A stretch of DNA of 61,174 bases from an uncultured Pseudomonadota bacterium (GTDB lineage: Bacteria > Pseudomonadota > Gammaproteobacteria > Burkholderiales > CAIKXV01). Under the pieces are notes generated by a model, which worked only from the letters and a program-made list of their open reading frames with translations, had not been told where the DNA came from and did not search any database. Positions 50,084-58,463 of the stretch are shown piece by piece. The stretch spans positions 1-61,174 of the forward strand of contig CAIKXV010000059.1 in assembly GCA_903831455.1 (NCBI GenBank), written 5' to 3'. The stretch's first letter is position 1; every line of letters starts with the position of its first letter. The translations under genes and the position numbers were made by a program.

Positions 50084-51280
50084 GTGTCCGCTCGCCCGAT
50101 CCGCCTCTCGCCCTTCATGAACCCATCCCGCCCCGGGCGCGACGGCCATGGCCGCGACCCGCACCCGCGCGGTCCCGGCTTCACCCTGCTGTTCGTCGTG
50201 TTCTCCATGCTGGCCATGCTCGCGAGCGGCGCGTTCGCGCAGAGCCGCATCAAGGACCTGGCGACCCTGCAGGGCGTGCGCGGCAACCAGCTGGTCGGCT
50301 ACGGCATCGTGGCCGGCCTCGACGGCAGCGGCGACCAGACCACCCAGACACCGTTCACGGTGCAGAGCATCGTGAGCATGCTGGGACAGCTCGGCGTGCA
50401 GCTGCCTCCCGGCACCAGCCTGCAGCTGCGCAACGTCGCGGCGGTGATGGTCACGGCGACGCTGCCGCCGTTCGCCAGGCCCGGCCAGGCGCTCGACGTG
50501 ACCGTCTCGTCGATGGGCAACGCGCGCAACCTGCGCGGCGGCACGCTGCTCATGACGCCGCTGCGCGGTGCCGATGGCCAGATCTATGCGGTGGCCCAGG
50601 GCAACATCCTGCTCGGCGGGGCGGGCGCATCCTCCGGTGGGTCCAGCGTGCAGATCAACCAGCTCAACTCGGGACGCATCCCGTCGGGGGCGACCGTGGA
50701 GCGTACGCCCGCCACCCCGGTGGGGCAGGGCGAGTTCGTCAACCTCGAGTTGCGCGATGCCGACTTCACGACGGCCACCCGCATGGTGGACACGATCAAC
50801 GCGGCCTTCGGCGAGGGCACCGCGCAGGCGATCGACGCGCGGCATGTCCGCGTGACCGCACCGGCGGAGTCGAACCAGCGGGTGGGCTTCCTCGCCCGCA
50901 TGGAGAACCTGTCGGTCACGCGGGCCGAGGCCTCGCCGCGCGTGATCATCAACGCGCGTACCGGCTCGGTGGTGATGAACCAGCTGGTGACGGTGCTGCC
51001 GTGCGCGGTGGCGCACGGCAACCTGTCGGTGACGGTGAGCTCCGACCCCCAGGTCAGCCAGCCCGGGGCGTTCTCGGGCGGGCAGACCGTCGTCACCGAC
51101 CGGCCGAACATCGAGGTGCGGGCCGATCGCGGCCAGCTCGTGCAGATCCCGGGCAGCGCCACGCTCAACGAGGTGGTGCGTGCGCTCAATGCGGTGGGCG
51201 CCAGCCCCCAGGACCTGCTGTCGATCCTGCAGGCGATGCGTGCGGCCGGGGCGCTGCAGGCCGAACTGGAGATCATCTGA
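50084..51280 (+). CDS. flgI: Flagellar P-ring protein FlgI
   Basis: 398 residues. A long N terminus precedes a signal peptide (FTLLFVVFSMLAMLASGAFAQS); the mature part begins RIKDLATLQGVRGNQLVGYGIVAGLDGSGDQT, as in all FlgI, and ends ALNAVGASPQDLLSILQAMRAAGALQAELEII. The GTG start at 50084 follows GAGGAG; a start at the ATG of MNPSRPG (11 codons later) is also possible. It needs FlgA for P-ring assembly. Confidence 0.96.
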   Translation: MSARPIRLSPFMNPSRPGRDGHGRDPHPRGPGFTLLFVVFSMLAMLASGAFAQSRIKDLATLQGVRGNQLVGYGIVAGLDGSGDQTTQTPFTVQSIVSMLGQLGVQLPPGTSLQLRNVAAVMVTATLPPFARPGQALDVTVSSMGNARNLRGGTLLMTPLRGADGQIYAVAQGNILLGGAGASSGGSSVQINQLNSGRIPSGATVERTPATPVGQGEFVNLELRDADFTTATRMVDTINAAFGEGTAQAIDARHVRVTAPAESNQRVGFLARMENLSVTRAEASPRVIINARTGSVVMNQLVTVLPCAVAHGNLSVTVSSDPQVSQPGAFSGGQTVVTDRPNIEVRADRGQLVQIPGSATLNEVVRALNAVGASPQDLLSILQAMRAAGALQAELEII

Positions 51281-51657
51281 TGGGTCCGATATCCGGCGCC
51301 TCGTCGTCGCTCGATCCGGCCGCGCTGGGCGCGCTGCGCGGGAGCGCGCGCGCAGGCGACGAGCGCACGCTCGAGGCGACCGCGCGGCAGCTCGAATCGC
51401 TGTTCCTGAACCAGTTGCTCAAGGCGATGCGCTCGGCCTCGGACCTCGGCGGCGAGGACGGCGCCAATCCCTTCGAGAGCCGCGACACGCGCCTCTACAC
51501 CTCGCTGCTCGACGAGCAGCTCGCCAATCGCCTCGCGACCCGGCCGGGGATAGGCCTGGCGGACATGGTGATCGCCCAGGTCCGGCGCAGCCGCGAGGCG
51601 GTGGCGCCGGGTGCGGAGACCGGTGCGGTCAAGAATCCGGCCGCGCAGCCGATATAA
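51280..51657 (+). CDS. flgJ: FlgJ rod-binding protein, single-domain form
   Basis: 125 residues holding only the N-terminal rod-cap domain (ATARQLESLFLNQLLKAMRSASDLGG, DTRLYTSLLDEQLANRLATRPGIGLADMVIAQ). The C-terminal peptidoglycan-hydrolase domain found in most beta- and gammaproteobacterial FlgJ (about 300-330 residues) is absent: flgK starts 27 bases after the stop and no hydrolase sequence lies in any frame between. The ATG overlaps the flgI stop (TGATG). A separate lytic enzyme must open the wall for the rod. Confidence 0.93.
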   Translation: MGPISGASSSLDPAALGALRGSARAGDERTLEATARQLESLFLNQLLKAMRSASDLGGEDGANPFESRDTRLYTSLLDEQLANRLATRPGIGLADMVIAQVRRSREAVAPGAETGAVKNPAAQPI

Positions 51658-51684
51658 CCCGAGAGCCCAGGAGTTCAGGACATC

Positions 51685-53595
51685 ATGGCCGGCAGCATCC
51701 TCAACATCGGACTCACCGCGCTCAACGCCGCGCAGGCCGCGCTGGTGACGACCGGCCACAACATCAGCAACGCCGGCACCGAGGGCTTCCACCGCCAGCG
51801 CGTCGGGCTCACCACGCAGACGCCGCAGTTGAGCGGCGGCGGCTTCATGGGGCGCGGCGTCGCCGTGGCCGACGTCGCGCGCATCTACAGCCAGGTGCTC
51901 GATCGCCAGACGCAGGTCGCGCAGTCCCAGGCCTCGTACTACACGGCCTACCAGTTGCAGGTGAGCCGCGTGAACGACCTGGTGGCCGACCCCACCTCGG
52001 GTCTCACGCCGGCGCTCCAGGATTTCTTCCGCGCGGCGCAGGACCTCACGGCCAGCCCGTCGATCACCACCTCGCGCCAGGCCGTGCTGTCCCAGGCTGG
52101 AGCGCTGCTGTCGCGCTTCGGTGCGCTCGACCAGCGTTTCGGCGAGGTGCGCACCGGCGTGAACGCGGAGATCGCCGACACCGCGTCGGAGATCAACTCG
52201 ATCGCCACCCGGATCGCCCAGCTCAACGGACGCATCGCGCAGCTGCGCACCGACAGCGTCTCGCAACCCAACGACCTGCTCGACCAGCGCGACCGCCTGA
52301 TGATGGACCTGAACCGACTGGTGGGCGCGCAGGCGATCCGCCAGGACGACGGATCGTTCAACGTCACCATCGGCACCGGGCAGGCGCTGGTCATCGGCGA
52401 GCGGGTGAGCGCGCTGGCCACGGCCGCCAACTCCGAGGACCCGCGGCAGCTCGACATCGGCTACCGCACGGCGGGCGGCCTTGCACCGATCGACCCGGAC
52501 ATGCTCACCGGCGGCACGCTCGGAGCCCTGCTGACGTTCCGCAGCCAGACCCTCGACGGGGTGCAGAACGCATTCGGTCGGGTCGCCCTCGCACTGGGCA
52601 CGGCGTTCAACGCGCAGCATCGCCTCGGGCAGGACCTCAACGGGGTGGCCGGCGGGGACTTCTTCAGGGTGCCTTCGCCGGTCGTCACGCCGGGCACGGG
52701 CGTCACGGCCGCCGTCGCGGCGACCGTGGTCGATACCGGGGCGATCACCACCAGCGATTATCGGGTGGCCTGGGACGGCAGCCAGTACCGGGTGACGCGG
52801 CTGTCCGACGAGACGGTCAGCGGTCCGTTCGCCACGCTTCCGCAGACGGTCGACGGGCTTTCGATCGCACTCTCCGCCGGGACGCCCGCGGCCGGCGATA
52901 CCTGGCTGGTGCAGCCGACCCGCTACGCGGCGCGCGACCTGCGACTGGCGATCACCGACACCTCGCGCGTGGCGGCGGCCGCACCGGTCGCCGCCTCGGC
53001 GGCCATCGGCAACACCGGGACGATCGCGATCGCCCCGCCTTCGGTCGATGCGGCGACCCAGCCGCCGGTCAACCCGGCGTTGCGCAACACCGTCACGCTC
53101 ACCTTCGATGCCGGGGGAACCACCTTCGACGTGGTGGACGTCACCGCGGGCACCACGCTTGCGAGCAACGTCGCCTACACCAGCGGCATGTCCGTGAACT
53201 ACAACGGCTGGACCACCACGCTCACCGGCGCGGCTCGCGGCGGCGACCAGCTGCAGGTCCAGGCGAACACCGGCGGGCGCAACGACAGCCGCAACGCACT
53301 GCTGCTGGCGGGGCTGCAGACCGCGACGGTGCTCGATGCCGGCAGCAGCACGCTGCAGACGGCCTACAGCTCGATGGTGGGCGACATCGGCAGCACGGCG
53401 CGCGAGATCGAGGTCACCCGCCTCGCACAGGAGTCCATCCTCGCCGAGACCCAGCGGACCCAGCAGTCGCTCTCGGGGGTCAACCTGGACGAGGAGGCCG
53501 CCAACCTCATCCGCTACCAGCAGGCCTACCAGGCCGCCAGCAAGGTGATTTCCACCGCCTCGCGCCTGTTCGAATCGATCCTCGCGATCAGCTGA
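51685..53595 (+). CDS. flgK: Hook-associated protein 1 FlgK
   Basis: 636 residues with ILNIGLTALNAAQAALVTTGHNISNAGTEGFHRQRVGL at the N terminus and VNLDEEAANLIRYQQAYQAASKVISTASRLFESILAIS at the C terminus. The middle is a long Ala/Thr-rich variable domain. Exported with the help of FlgN. Confidence 0.97.
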   Translation: MAGSILNIGLTALNAAQAALVTTGHNISNAGTEGFHRQRVGLTTQTPQLSGGGFMGRGVAVADVARIYSQVLDRQTQVAQSQASYYTAYQLQVSRVNDLVADPTSGLTPALQDFFRAAQDLTASPSITTSRQAVLSQAGALLSRFGALDQRFGEVRTGVNAEIADTASEINSIATRIAQLNGRIAQLRTDSVSQPNDLLDQRDRLMMDLNRLVGAQAIRQDDGSFNVTIGTGQALVIGERVSALATAANSEDPRQLDIGYRTAGGLAPIDPDMLTGGTLGALLTFRSQTLDGVQNAFGRVALALGTAFNAQHRLGQDLNGVAGGDFFRVPSPVVTPGTGVTAAVAATVVDTGAITTSDYRVAWDGSQYRVTRLSDETVSGPFATLPQTVDGLSIALSAGTPAAGDTWLVQPTRYAARDLRLAITDTSRVAAAAPVAASAAIGNTGTIAIAPPSVDAATQPPVNPALRNTVTLTFDAGGTTFDVVDVTAGTTLASNVAYTSGMSVNYNGWTTTLTGAARGGDQLQVQANTGGRNDSRNALLLAGLQTATVLDAGSSTLQTAYSSMVGDIGSTAREIEVTRLAQESILAETQRTQQSLSGVNLDEEAANLIRYQQAYQAASKVISTASRLFESILAIS

Positions 53596-53743
53596 ACGCC
53601 CGATCGGCCCCGGCCGCCGCGGGGCGACCCGTGCGAACACCCCCCGGCGCGCGTCGCCCCCCCCAGCCCCACCGTCGTCCCCCGATCCCGCGCTCCGGCC
53701 TCCTGCCCGGGACGCCTCCCGACCGACCGAGGACCTGCCTGCC

Positions 53744-55045
53744 ATGTCGATCCGCGTGAGCACCACCAACCTGTTCGACCAGGGGCTGTCCGCGATCTCC
53801 GAACGCCAGCGCGGCATGCTCGACCTGCAGCAGCAGGTCTCGACCGGCCGGCGCGTGGCGAGACCCTCGGACGATCCGATTGCCGCCGGGCGCATCCTCG
53901 ATGTCACCCAGTCGCAGGCGGTGAGCGAACAGTTCGTGCGCAACGCCGACGCCGCGCAGTCGGCGCTGTCGCTGACCGAGCAGAACCTGTCGAGCGTGGT
54001 GGGGCTGCTCCAGGACGTCCGTACCGCGGTGGTGGCCGCCGGCAACCCGGCGCTGGGCGATGCGGGGCGTGCGACCCTCGCCGGAGAGCTGCGCGGGCGC
54101 TACCAGGACCTGCTCGGCCTGGCCAACGCGACCGACGGCCAGGGCAACTACCTGTACTCGGGCTATCGCGGGGGTATCCGCCCGTTCAGCGAGACGGCGC
54201 CGGGGCAGGTCCAGTACGCCGGCGACCAGGGCCAGCGCATCATCCAGCTCTCGCCCTCGCGATTCATCGAGGTGAGCGAGTCGGGTACCGACGTATTCCA
54301 GCGCGTGCGAACCGGCAACGGCGCGTTCGTGGTCCAGGCCGATCCGGCCAACGGAGGATCGGCCCGCGTCGGCCCCGGCACCGTCACCGATCCGGCTGCA
54401 TGGGACGCCGCGGCGAACCCCGGACGGTTCACGCTGCGCTTCGACGTGGACTCGGGCGTCGTGCCCGCGGTGACCACCTACGACATCGTCGATGCCGTGA
54501 GCGGCAATTCGTTGCTGACCGGCGCCGCGGCGTCGGCCACCGGGCCCTACGGGCGGACCTACGTGCCGGGTGCCTCCATCGCGCTGCGCAGTCAGGGCGC
54601 GGAACCCGCCTTCGACTTCGGGGCCAACGTGATGGTGGAGGGAGCGCCCGCCGACGGCGACGCGGTCTCGGTCACGCGCAGCGGCAGCCAGGACATCTTC
54701 GCCACGATCAACGAGGCCATCGAGGCACTGGAGACCCCGGTCACCGGTGTCCAGTCGAGCACCCGGCTGGCCAACGCGATCACGCTGGCGATCTCGAACC
54801 TCGACAACGGGATTGGCCGGGTACTGGACGTGCAGACCTCGCTCGGCAGTCGCCAGCGCGAGGTGGAGTCGACGCGATCGACCAGCGCGGACCTCGCCGA
54901 CCAGTACACGGCGGAGGTCTCGCGCCTGCGCGATGTCGATTTCGCGAAGGCGATCAGCGACCTCACCCTCCAGCAGACCCTGCTGCAGGCGGCCCAGCAG
55001 TCGTTCCTGCGGGTGCAGAACCTCTCGCTGTTCGAACTGCTGTAA
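53744..55045 (+). CDS. flgL: Hook-associated protein 3 FlgL
   Basis: 433 residues with MSIRVSTTNLFDQGLSAISERQRGMLDLQQQVSTGRRVARPSDDPIAAGRIL at the N terminus and YTAEVSRLRDVDFAKAISDLTLQQTLLQAAQQSFLRVQNLSLFELL at the C terminus, the flagellin-like ends of FlgL. It is last in the operon; the 148-base gap before it holds no gene that I can support. Confidence 0.96.
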   Translation: MSIRVSTTNLFDQGLSAISERQRGMLDLQQQVSTGRRVARPSDDPIAAGRILDVTQSQAVSEQFVRNADAAQSALSLTEQNLSSVVGLLQDVRTAVVAAGNPALGDAGRATLAGELRGRYQDLLGLANATDGQGNYLYSGYRGGIRPFSETAPGQVQYAGDQGQRIIQLSPSRFIEVSESGTDVFQRVRTGNGAFVVQADPANGGSARVGPGTVTDPAAWDAAANPGRFTLRFDVDSGVVPAVTTYDIVDAVSGNSLLTGAAASATGPYGRTYVPGASIALRSQGAEPAFDFGANVMVEGAPADGDAVSVTRSGSQDIFATINEAIEALETPVTGVQSSTRLANAITLAISNLDNGIGRVLDVQTSLGSRQREVESTRSTSADLADQYTAEVSRLRDVDFAKAISDLTLQQTLLQAAQQSFLRVQNLSLFELL

Positions 55046-55159
55046 CGATCGAGGCGTGCCGATCGCCATCGTGCCGCATGACCACCTGCGCGGCCCGGGG
55101 GGCGCCCGTGCGGTCGGTGCCGCTGCCGCCGCCGTGTGCGCCGCCGAGCGGCGGGTGGG

Positions 55160-56173
55160 CTACCAGGTGTGACCGGCTGCGAGCGAGCGCAACGATGGCA
55201 TGCCGTCGGGCCGATCGGCGTCGAACCAGTCCTCGATCAGCCGGAACGATACCGACAGCGGACGCGGCAGCAGGAAGCTGCCGTCGGCCAGCCCCGCGGC
55301 GATCACCTCGCGGGTGAACCAGCGGGCGTCGTCGAGTTCGTTGCGATCGACGACGATGTCGTCGCTGGCGGCCGTGGCATGGAAGCCCAGCATGATCGAG
55401 CTGGGAAATGGCCACGGTTGCGAGGAGTGGTAGTGCACGGCGTCGCAGATCACGCCCGTCTCTTCCTTGACCTCGCGCGCGACCGCTTCCTCGAGCGTCT
55501 CGCCCGGCTCGACGAATCCGGCCACGGTCGAGAACCGGCCCGCAGGCCAGTCGGGCTTGCGCCCCAGCAGCAGGCGTTCGCCGCGCGAGACGGCGACGAT
55601 GATGGCCGGGTCGGTGCGCGGGTAGACCGAGCGGCCGCAGGCCTCGCGCGTGCACACGCGCGAGTGTCCCGCCTCGACCACCCGGGTCGGGGCCCCGCAA
55701 CTTCCGCAGTGCCGGTGGGTCTGGTGCCAGTGCATCATGGCGCGCGCGTGCGCGAGCAGCGCGGTCTCGCGCGCGGCGAGCAGGGGTGCGGTGTCGCGAA
55801 GATCGAGGAACTCGCCCAGCGACGACAGTCGTGCGTGCAGCGCGTCGTCGCGCGGGCTGACCGCCGCGGCGAAGTAGGCCACGCCTTCGTCCTCGCCCAG
55901 CAGGACGAGCGCGTCGGTGCCTTCGATCAGGTCGGCTGCCTCGCCGGGCGCGAACATGACCGCGTGGGCGAGGTCGCCGGCCTGCACGAGATTGCGGCTG
56001 CGCCACACCGGCAGCACGCGGGTCCGCTCGTCGGCGAGGCGGCTCTCGATCCATCCGGCATCGGTCCGCAGGTGGGTGACCCGATCGATGACGTAGCTGC
56101 ACAAGCCATTCAGCCGGGAACGCGAACGATGGTCGGCTTCGCGCGGATCGTAGGGCAAGGGTTCCATCGGCAT
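55160..56173 (-). CDS. nudC: NADH pyrophosphatase / NAD-cap RNA hydrolase NudC
   Basis: Nudix hydrolase cleaving NADH and removing NAD caps from RNA. The 337 residues contain a zinc-ribbon (HCGSCGAPTR...CTREACG), YPRTDPAIIVAV, the Nudix box GFVEPGETLEEAVAREVKEETGV and the family-specific SQPWPFPSS. The N-terminal domain is longer and divergent. It starts at the ATG of MPMEPLPYD; a second ATG two codons later is equivalent. It converges with flgL. Confidence 0.95.
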   Translation of the reverse strand: MPMEPLPYDPREADHRSRSRLNGLCSYVIDRVTHLRTDAGWIESRLADERTRVLPVWRSRNLVQAGDLAHAVMFAPGEAADLIEGTDALVLLGEDEGVAYFAAAVSPRDDALHARLSSLGEFLDLRDTAPLLAARETALLAHARAMMHWHQTHRHCGSCGAPTRVVEAGHSRVCTREACGRSVYPRTDPAIIVAVSRGERLLLGRKPDWPAGRFSTVAGFVEPGETLEEAVAREVKEETGVICDAVHYHSSQPWPFPSSIMLGFHATAASDDIVVDRNELDDARWFTREVIAAGLADGSFLLPRPLSVSFRLIEDWFDADRPDGMPSLRSLAAGHTW

Positions 56174-56249
56174 AGGATACCCGCAAGCGGGCGCGGGCAG
56201 TCGCCATGCGCCTGCGGTCGCGGCACGCGCCCGCGGCGGGGCGCTGCCG

Positions 56250-57269
56250 TCAGGGGCGGATGCCGGCGGCGCGGATCAGCTTGCGGTGCTGTTCGACCTC
56301 TGCCCGGATGAACGCGGCGAACTGCTCGGGCGTGCTGGCGACCAGTTGCGAGCCTTCGGTCTCGAGCACTTCGCGGAATTCGGGGGTGCTGGCCGCGCGG
56401 ACGGTTGCCGCGTGCAGCCGGGCCACGATCTCCGCCGGCACGCCGGCGGGAACCAGGATGCCGTTCCAGCCGCCGTACTCGAACCCGGGTACGCCGGATT
56501 CGGCCACGGTCGGCAGGTCGGGGAGCGAGGGAAGCCTCTGGGCGCTGGTCACCGCCAGCAGGCGAAGCTTGCCGGCCCGGGCCATCGGTGCGGTGCTCAC
56601 GACCGGCGAGATCGTGAAGTGGGATTCGCCGCCGACGACGCCCGCCACCGATTGCCCGCCGCCCTTGTAGGGCACGTGCACCCACTTCACGCCGGTCATG
56701 GCCATGAACAGTTCGCCGGTCAGGTGGCTGGTGGAGCCGTTGCCTGCCGAGGCCATCATCAATTCGCCGGGTCGCTTGCGGGAGAGCTCGATCAGTTCGC
56801 GCACGCTGCGCACCGGCAGCGACGGGTGGACGGCGACGGCATTGTAGAAGCGCGAGACCAGGCTGACCGGGGTGAAGTCGCGCACCGGGTCGTAGGACAC
56901 CTTGGGATAGATGGCCGGGCTGATGGCCATCGACACCGACCCTCCCACGTAGAGCGTGTAGCCGTCGGCGGGTGCGCGCGCGGCGATTTCGGTCCCGATC
57001 ACGGTGCCGGCACCGCCGCGGTTGTCGATGACCACCGGCTGGCCCAGCGCCTCGTGGAGACGCACCGAAAACGCGCGCGACCAGAGGTCGGTGCCGCTGC
57101 CCGCAGCCCACGGAACGACCAGGCGAACAGGCTTCGCGGGCCAGGCCGGCTGGGCGAGCAGCGGCGTGGCCAGCAGGGACAGCAGAACGAGGACGCCGCC
57201 CCCGATCCCCGCGCGTCGGGGTGCGAGCGCGGCGGCGGGCGGGATGCGCGGGAGAGGGGGAGGGCTCAT
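56250..57269 (-). CDS. Bug/TctC family periplasmic solute-binding protein
   Basis: 339 residues: signal peptide (GIGGGVLVLLSLLATPLLAQP), then the Bug pattern WPAKPVRLVVPWAAGSGTDLWSRAF, VIDNRGGAGTVIGTEIAARAPADGYTLYVG, KWVHVPYKGGGQSVAGVVGG, GVPGFEYGGWNGILVPAGVP. Such proteins bind carboxylates and are extremely abundant in Burkholderiales. No TctA/TctB transporter is nearby, so it is an orphan, as is usual. It may share a ligand with the aldolase-family gene beside it. Confidence 0.93.
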   Translation of the reverse strand: MSPPPLPRIPPAAALAPRRAGIGGGVLVLLSLLATPLLAQPAWPAKPVRLVVPWAAGSGTDLWSRAFSVRLHEALGQPVVIDNRGGAGTVIGTEIAARAPADGYTLYVGGSVSMAISPAIYPKVSYDPVRDFTPVSLVSRFYNAVAVHPSLPVRSVRELIELSRKRPGELMMASAGNGSTSHLTGELFMAMTGVKWVHVPYKGGGQSVAGVVGGESHFTISPVVSTAPMARAGKLRLLAVTSAQRLPSLPDLPTVAESGVPGFEYGGWNGILVPAGVPAEIVARLHAATVRAASTPEFREVLETEGSQLVASTPEQFAAFIRAEVEQHRKLIRAAGIRP

Positions 57270-57378
57270 CGGCGGTTCCTCGATCGTGGTCGGCGCGGGG
57301 CCGTGCGGCGGTCGGTCGCCCGCCTGCGACCCGGCCGGCGCGCGACTGAGTGGGCGCTGGCGAAGGTCGACGGCCCGC

Positions 57379-58377
57379 TCAGGCCGCGCGATCGCGCACG
57401 CGGCTGGCGACCCTGTCGAGCAGCCCGACGCCGGCGAGGTCGGCCTGCATCGCCGCGGTCTCCGCGGCCGTCAACGGCAGCAATGGTGGACGCACCGGCC
57501 CGCCCACCATGCCGATCATGTCGCACCACGCCTTGATCTGCGCGATCGGAATCAGGTGGTGCTGCAGCCAGGGTTCGCGGATCCAGCGCTCGTGCACCTC
57601 GCGCAGCGGGGCGATGCCATCGCGCAGCGCCCCGGCCGCCGCGAAGTCGCCCGCGTACGCCAGCTCCGAGTACTCGCGCATCGGCGTGTAGCCGGGCACC
57701 TGCATCAGGAAGGGGGCTGCCGAGGACATGTGCACGCGCATGCCATGGTCGCGGATCAGCGTCAGGTACTCGGTCTCGGACGGGTGGCTGAGCACGATCG
57801 AATCGCCGATGCGCGCGCGTACCTGCGCGTAATGGGCGATCGGCCGGGAGCACTTGAGTCCGCAGACATTCTCCAGCTCGGCGATGCGCGCGGTGAGGTC
57901 GACCGAGAACTCGACTTCCGAGAACGGCGTGTCGAACATCCACAACCCGATGCGGGTGCGGGCGCTGACGTGCTCGAACCAGCGGAAGAGCGCCTCCTCG
58001 CCTGCGGGCGGGTAGTAGGGGTTGATCACGATGGCGAAGTCCGCGCCCGCCGCCTCCGCGTGGTTGGTGAGCGCCACGGTCTCGTCGGCGCTGTGGTGGC
58101 CGGTGTGAGGGATGGTCAGGCAGTGCCCGCGCGCCTCCTCGACCACGATCTCCACCACGCGCATCCGCTCGGCGGTGGTCAGTGCCCAGAACTCGCCCAT
58201 GGTGCCGGTGCAGAACACCCCGTCGATCCGCAGGTGCTCGATCAGCCAGCGCATGTTGTGCCGCAGGCCCGCCTCGTCGATGCGGTTGTCCGCGGTGAAT
58301 GGCGTGGTGATCGCCGCCCACGTGCCGCGGAAACGCTCGCGTGCCGCGGCCTTGGCCTCGGACCGGGTGTAGTCCAT
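57379..58377 (-). CDS. DapA/NAL-superfamily lyase or aldolase
   Basis: 332 residues of the class I aldolase TIM-barrel family. Schiff-base Lys is K175 in VCGLKCSRP, the Tyr is in VINPYYPP (121-122), and GTMGEFWALT (58-67) replaces the usual GTTGE loop. It is longer than DHDPS (about 290), and lysine synthesis is unlikely; a 4-hydroxy-2-oxo-acid or sugar-acid lyase is more probable. A strong GGAGGAGGGAG ribosome site precedes the ATG. It lies next to a Bug binding protein on the same strand. Confidence 0.85.
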   Translation of the reverse strand: MDYTRSEAKAAARERFRGTWAAITTPFTADNRIDEAGLRHNMRWLIEHLRIDGVFCTGTMGEFWALTTAERMRVVEIVVEEARGHCLTIPHTGHHSADETVALTNHAEAAGADFAIVINPYYPPAGEEALFRWFEHVSARTRIGLWMFDTPFSEVEFSVDLTARIAELENVCGLKCSRPIAHYAQVRARIGDSIVLSHPSETEYLTLIRDHGMRVHMSSAAPFLMQVPGYTPMREYSELAYAGDFAAAGALRDGIAPLREVHERWIREPWLQHHLIPIAQIKAWCDMIGMVGGPVRPPLLPLTAAETAAMQADLAGVGLLDRVASRVRDRAA

Positions 58378-58463
58378 CGCTTCTCCCTCCTCCGGGTCGG
58401 CCGGGTCTCGCGCCGGCGCTCGCGCGCAGTGTACGGTCCGCGCCCGCGTCGCGCCAGCCGCCC

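Noticed and set aside
51658-51684. Frameshift as the cause of short FlgJ
   Set aside because: Only 27 bases separate flgJ from flgK, so there is no room for a lost hydrolase domain and no decayed remnant.
55056-55172. 38-codon GTG frame after flgL
   Set aside because: Short, overlaps the end of nudC, has no ribosome site and its sequence is low complexity.
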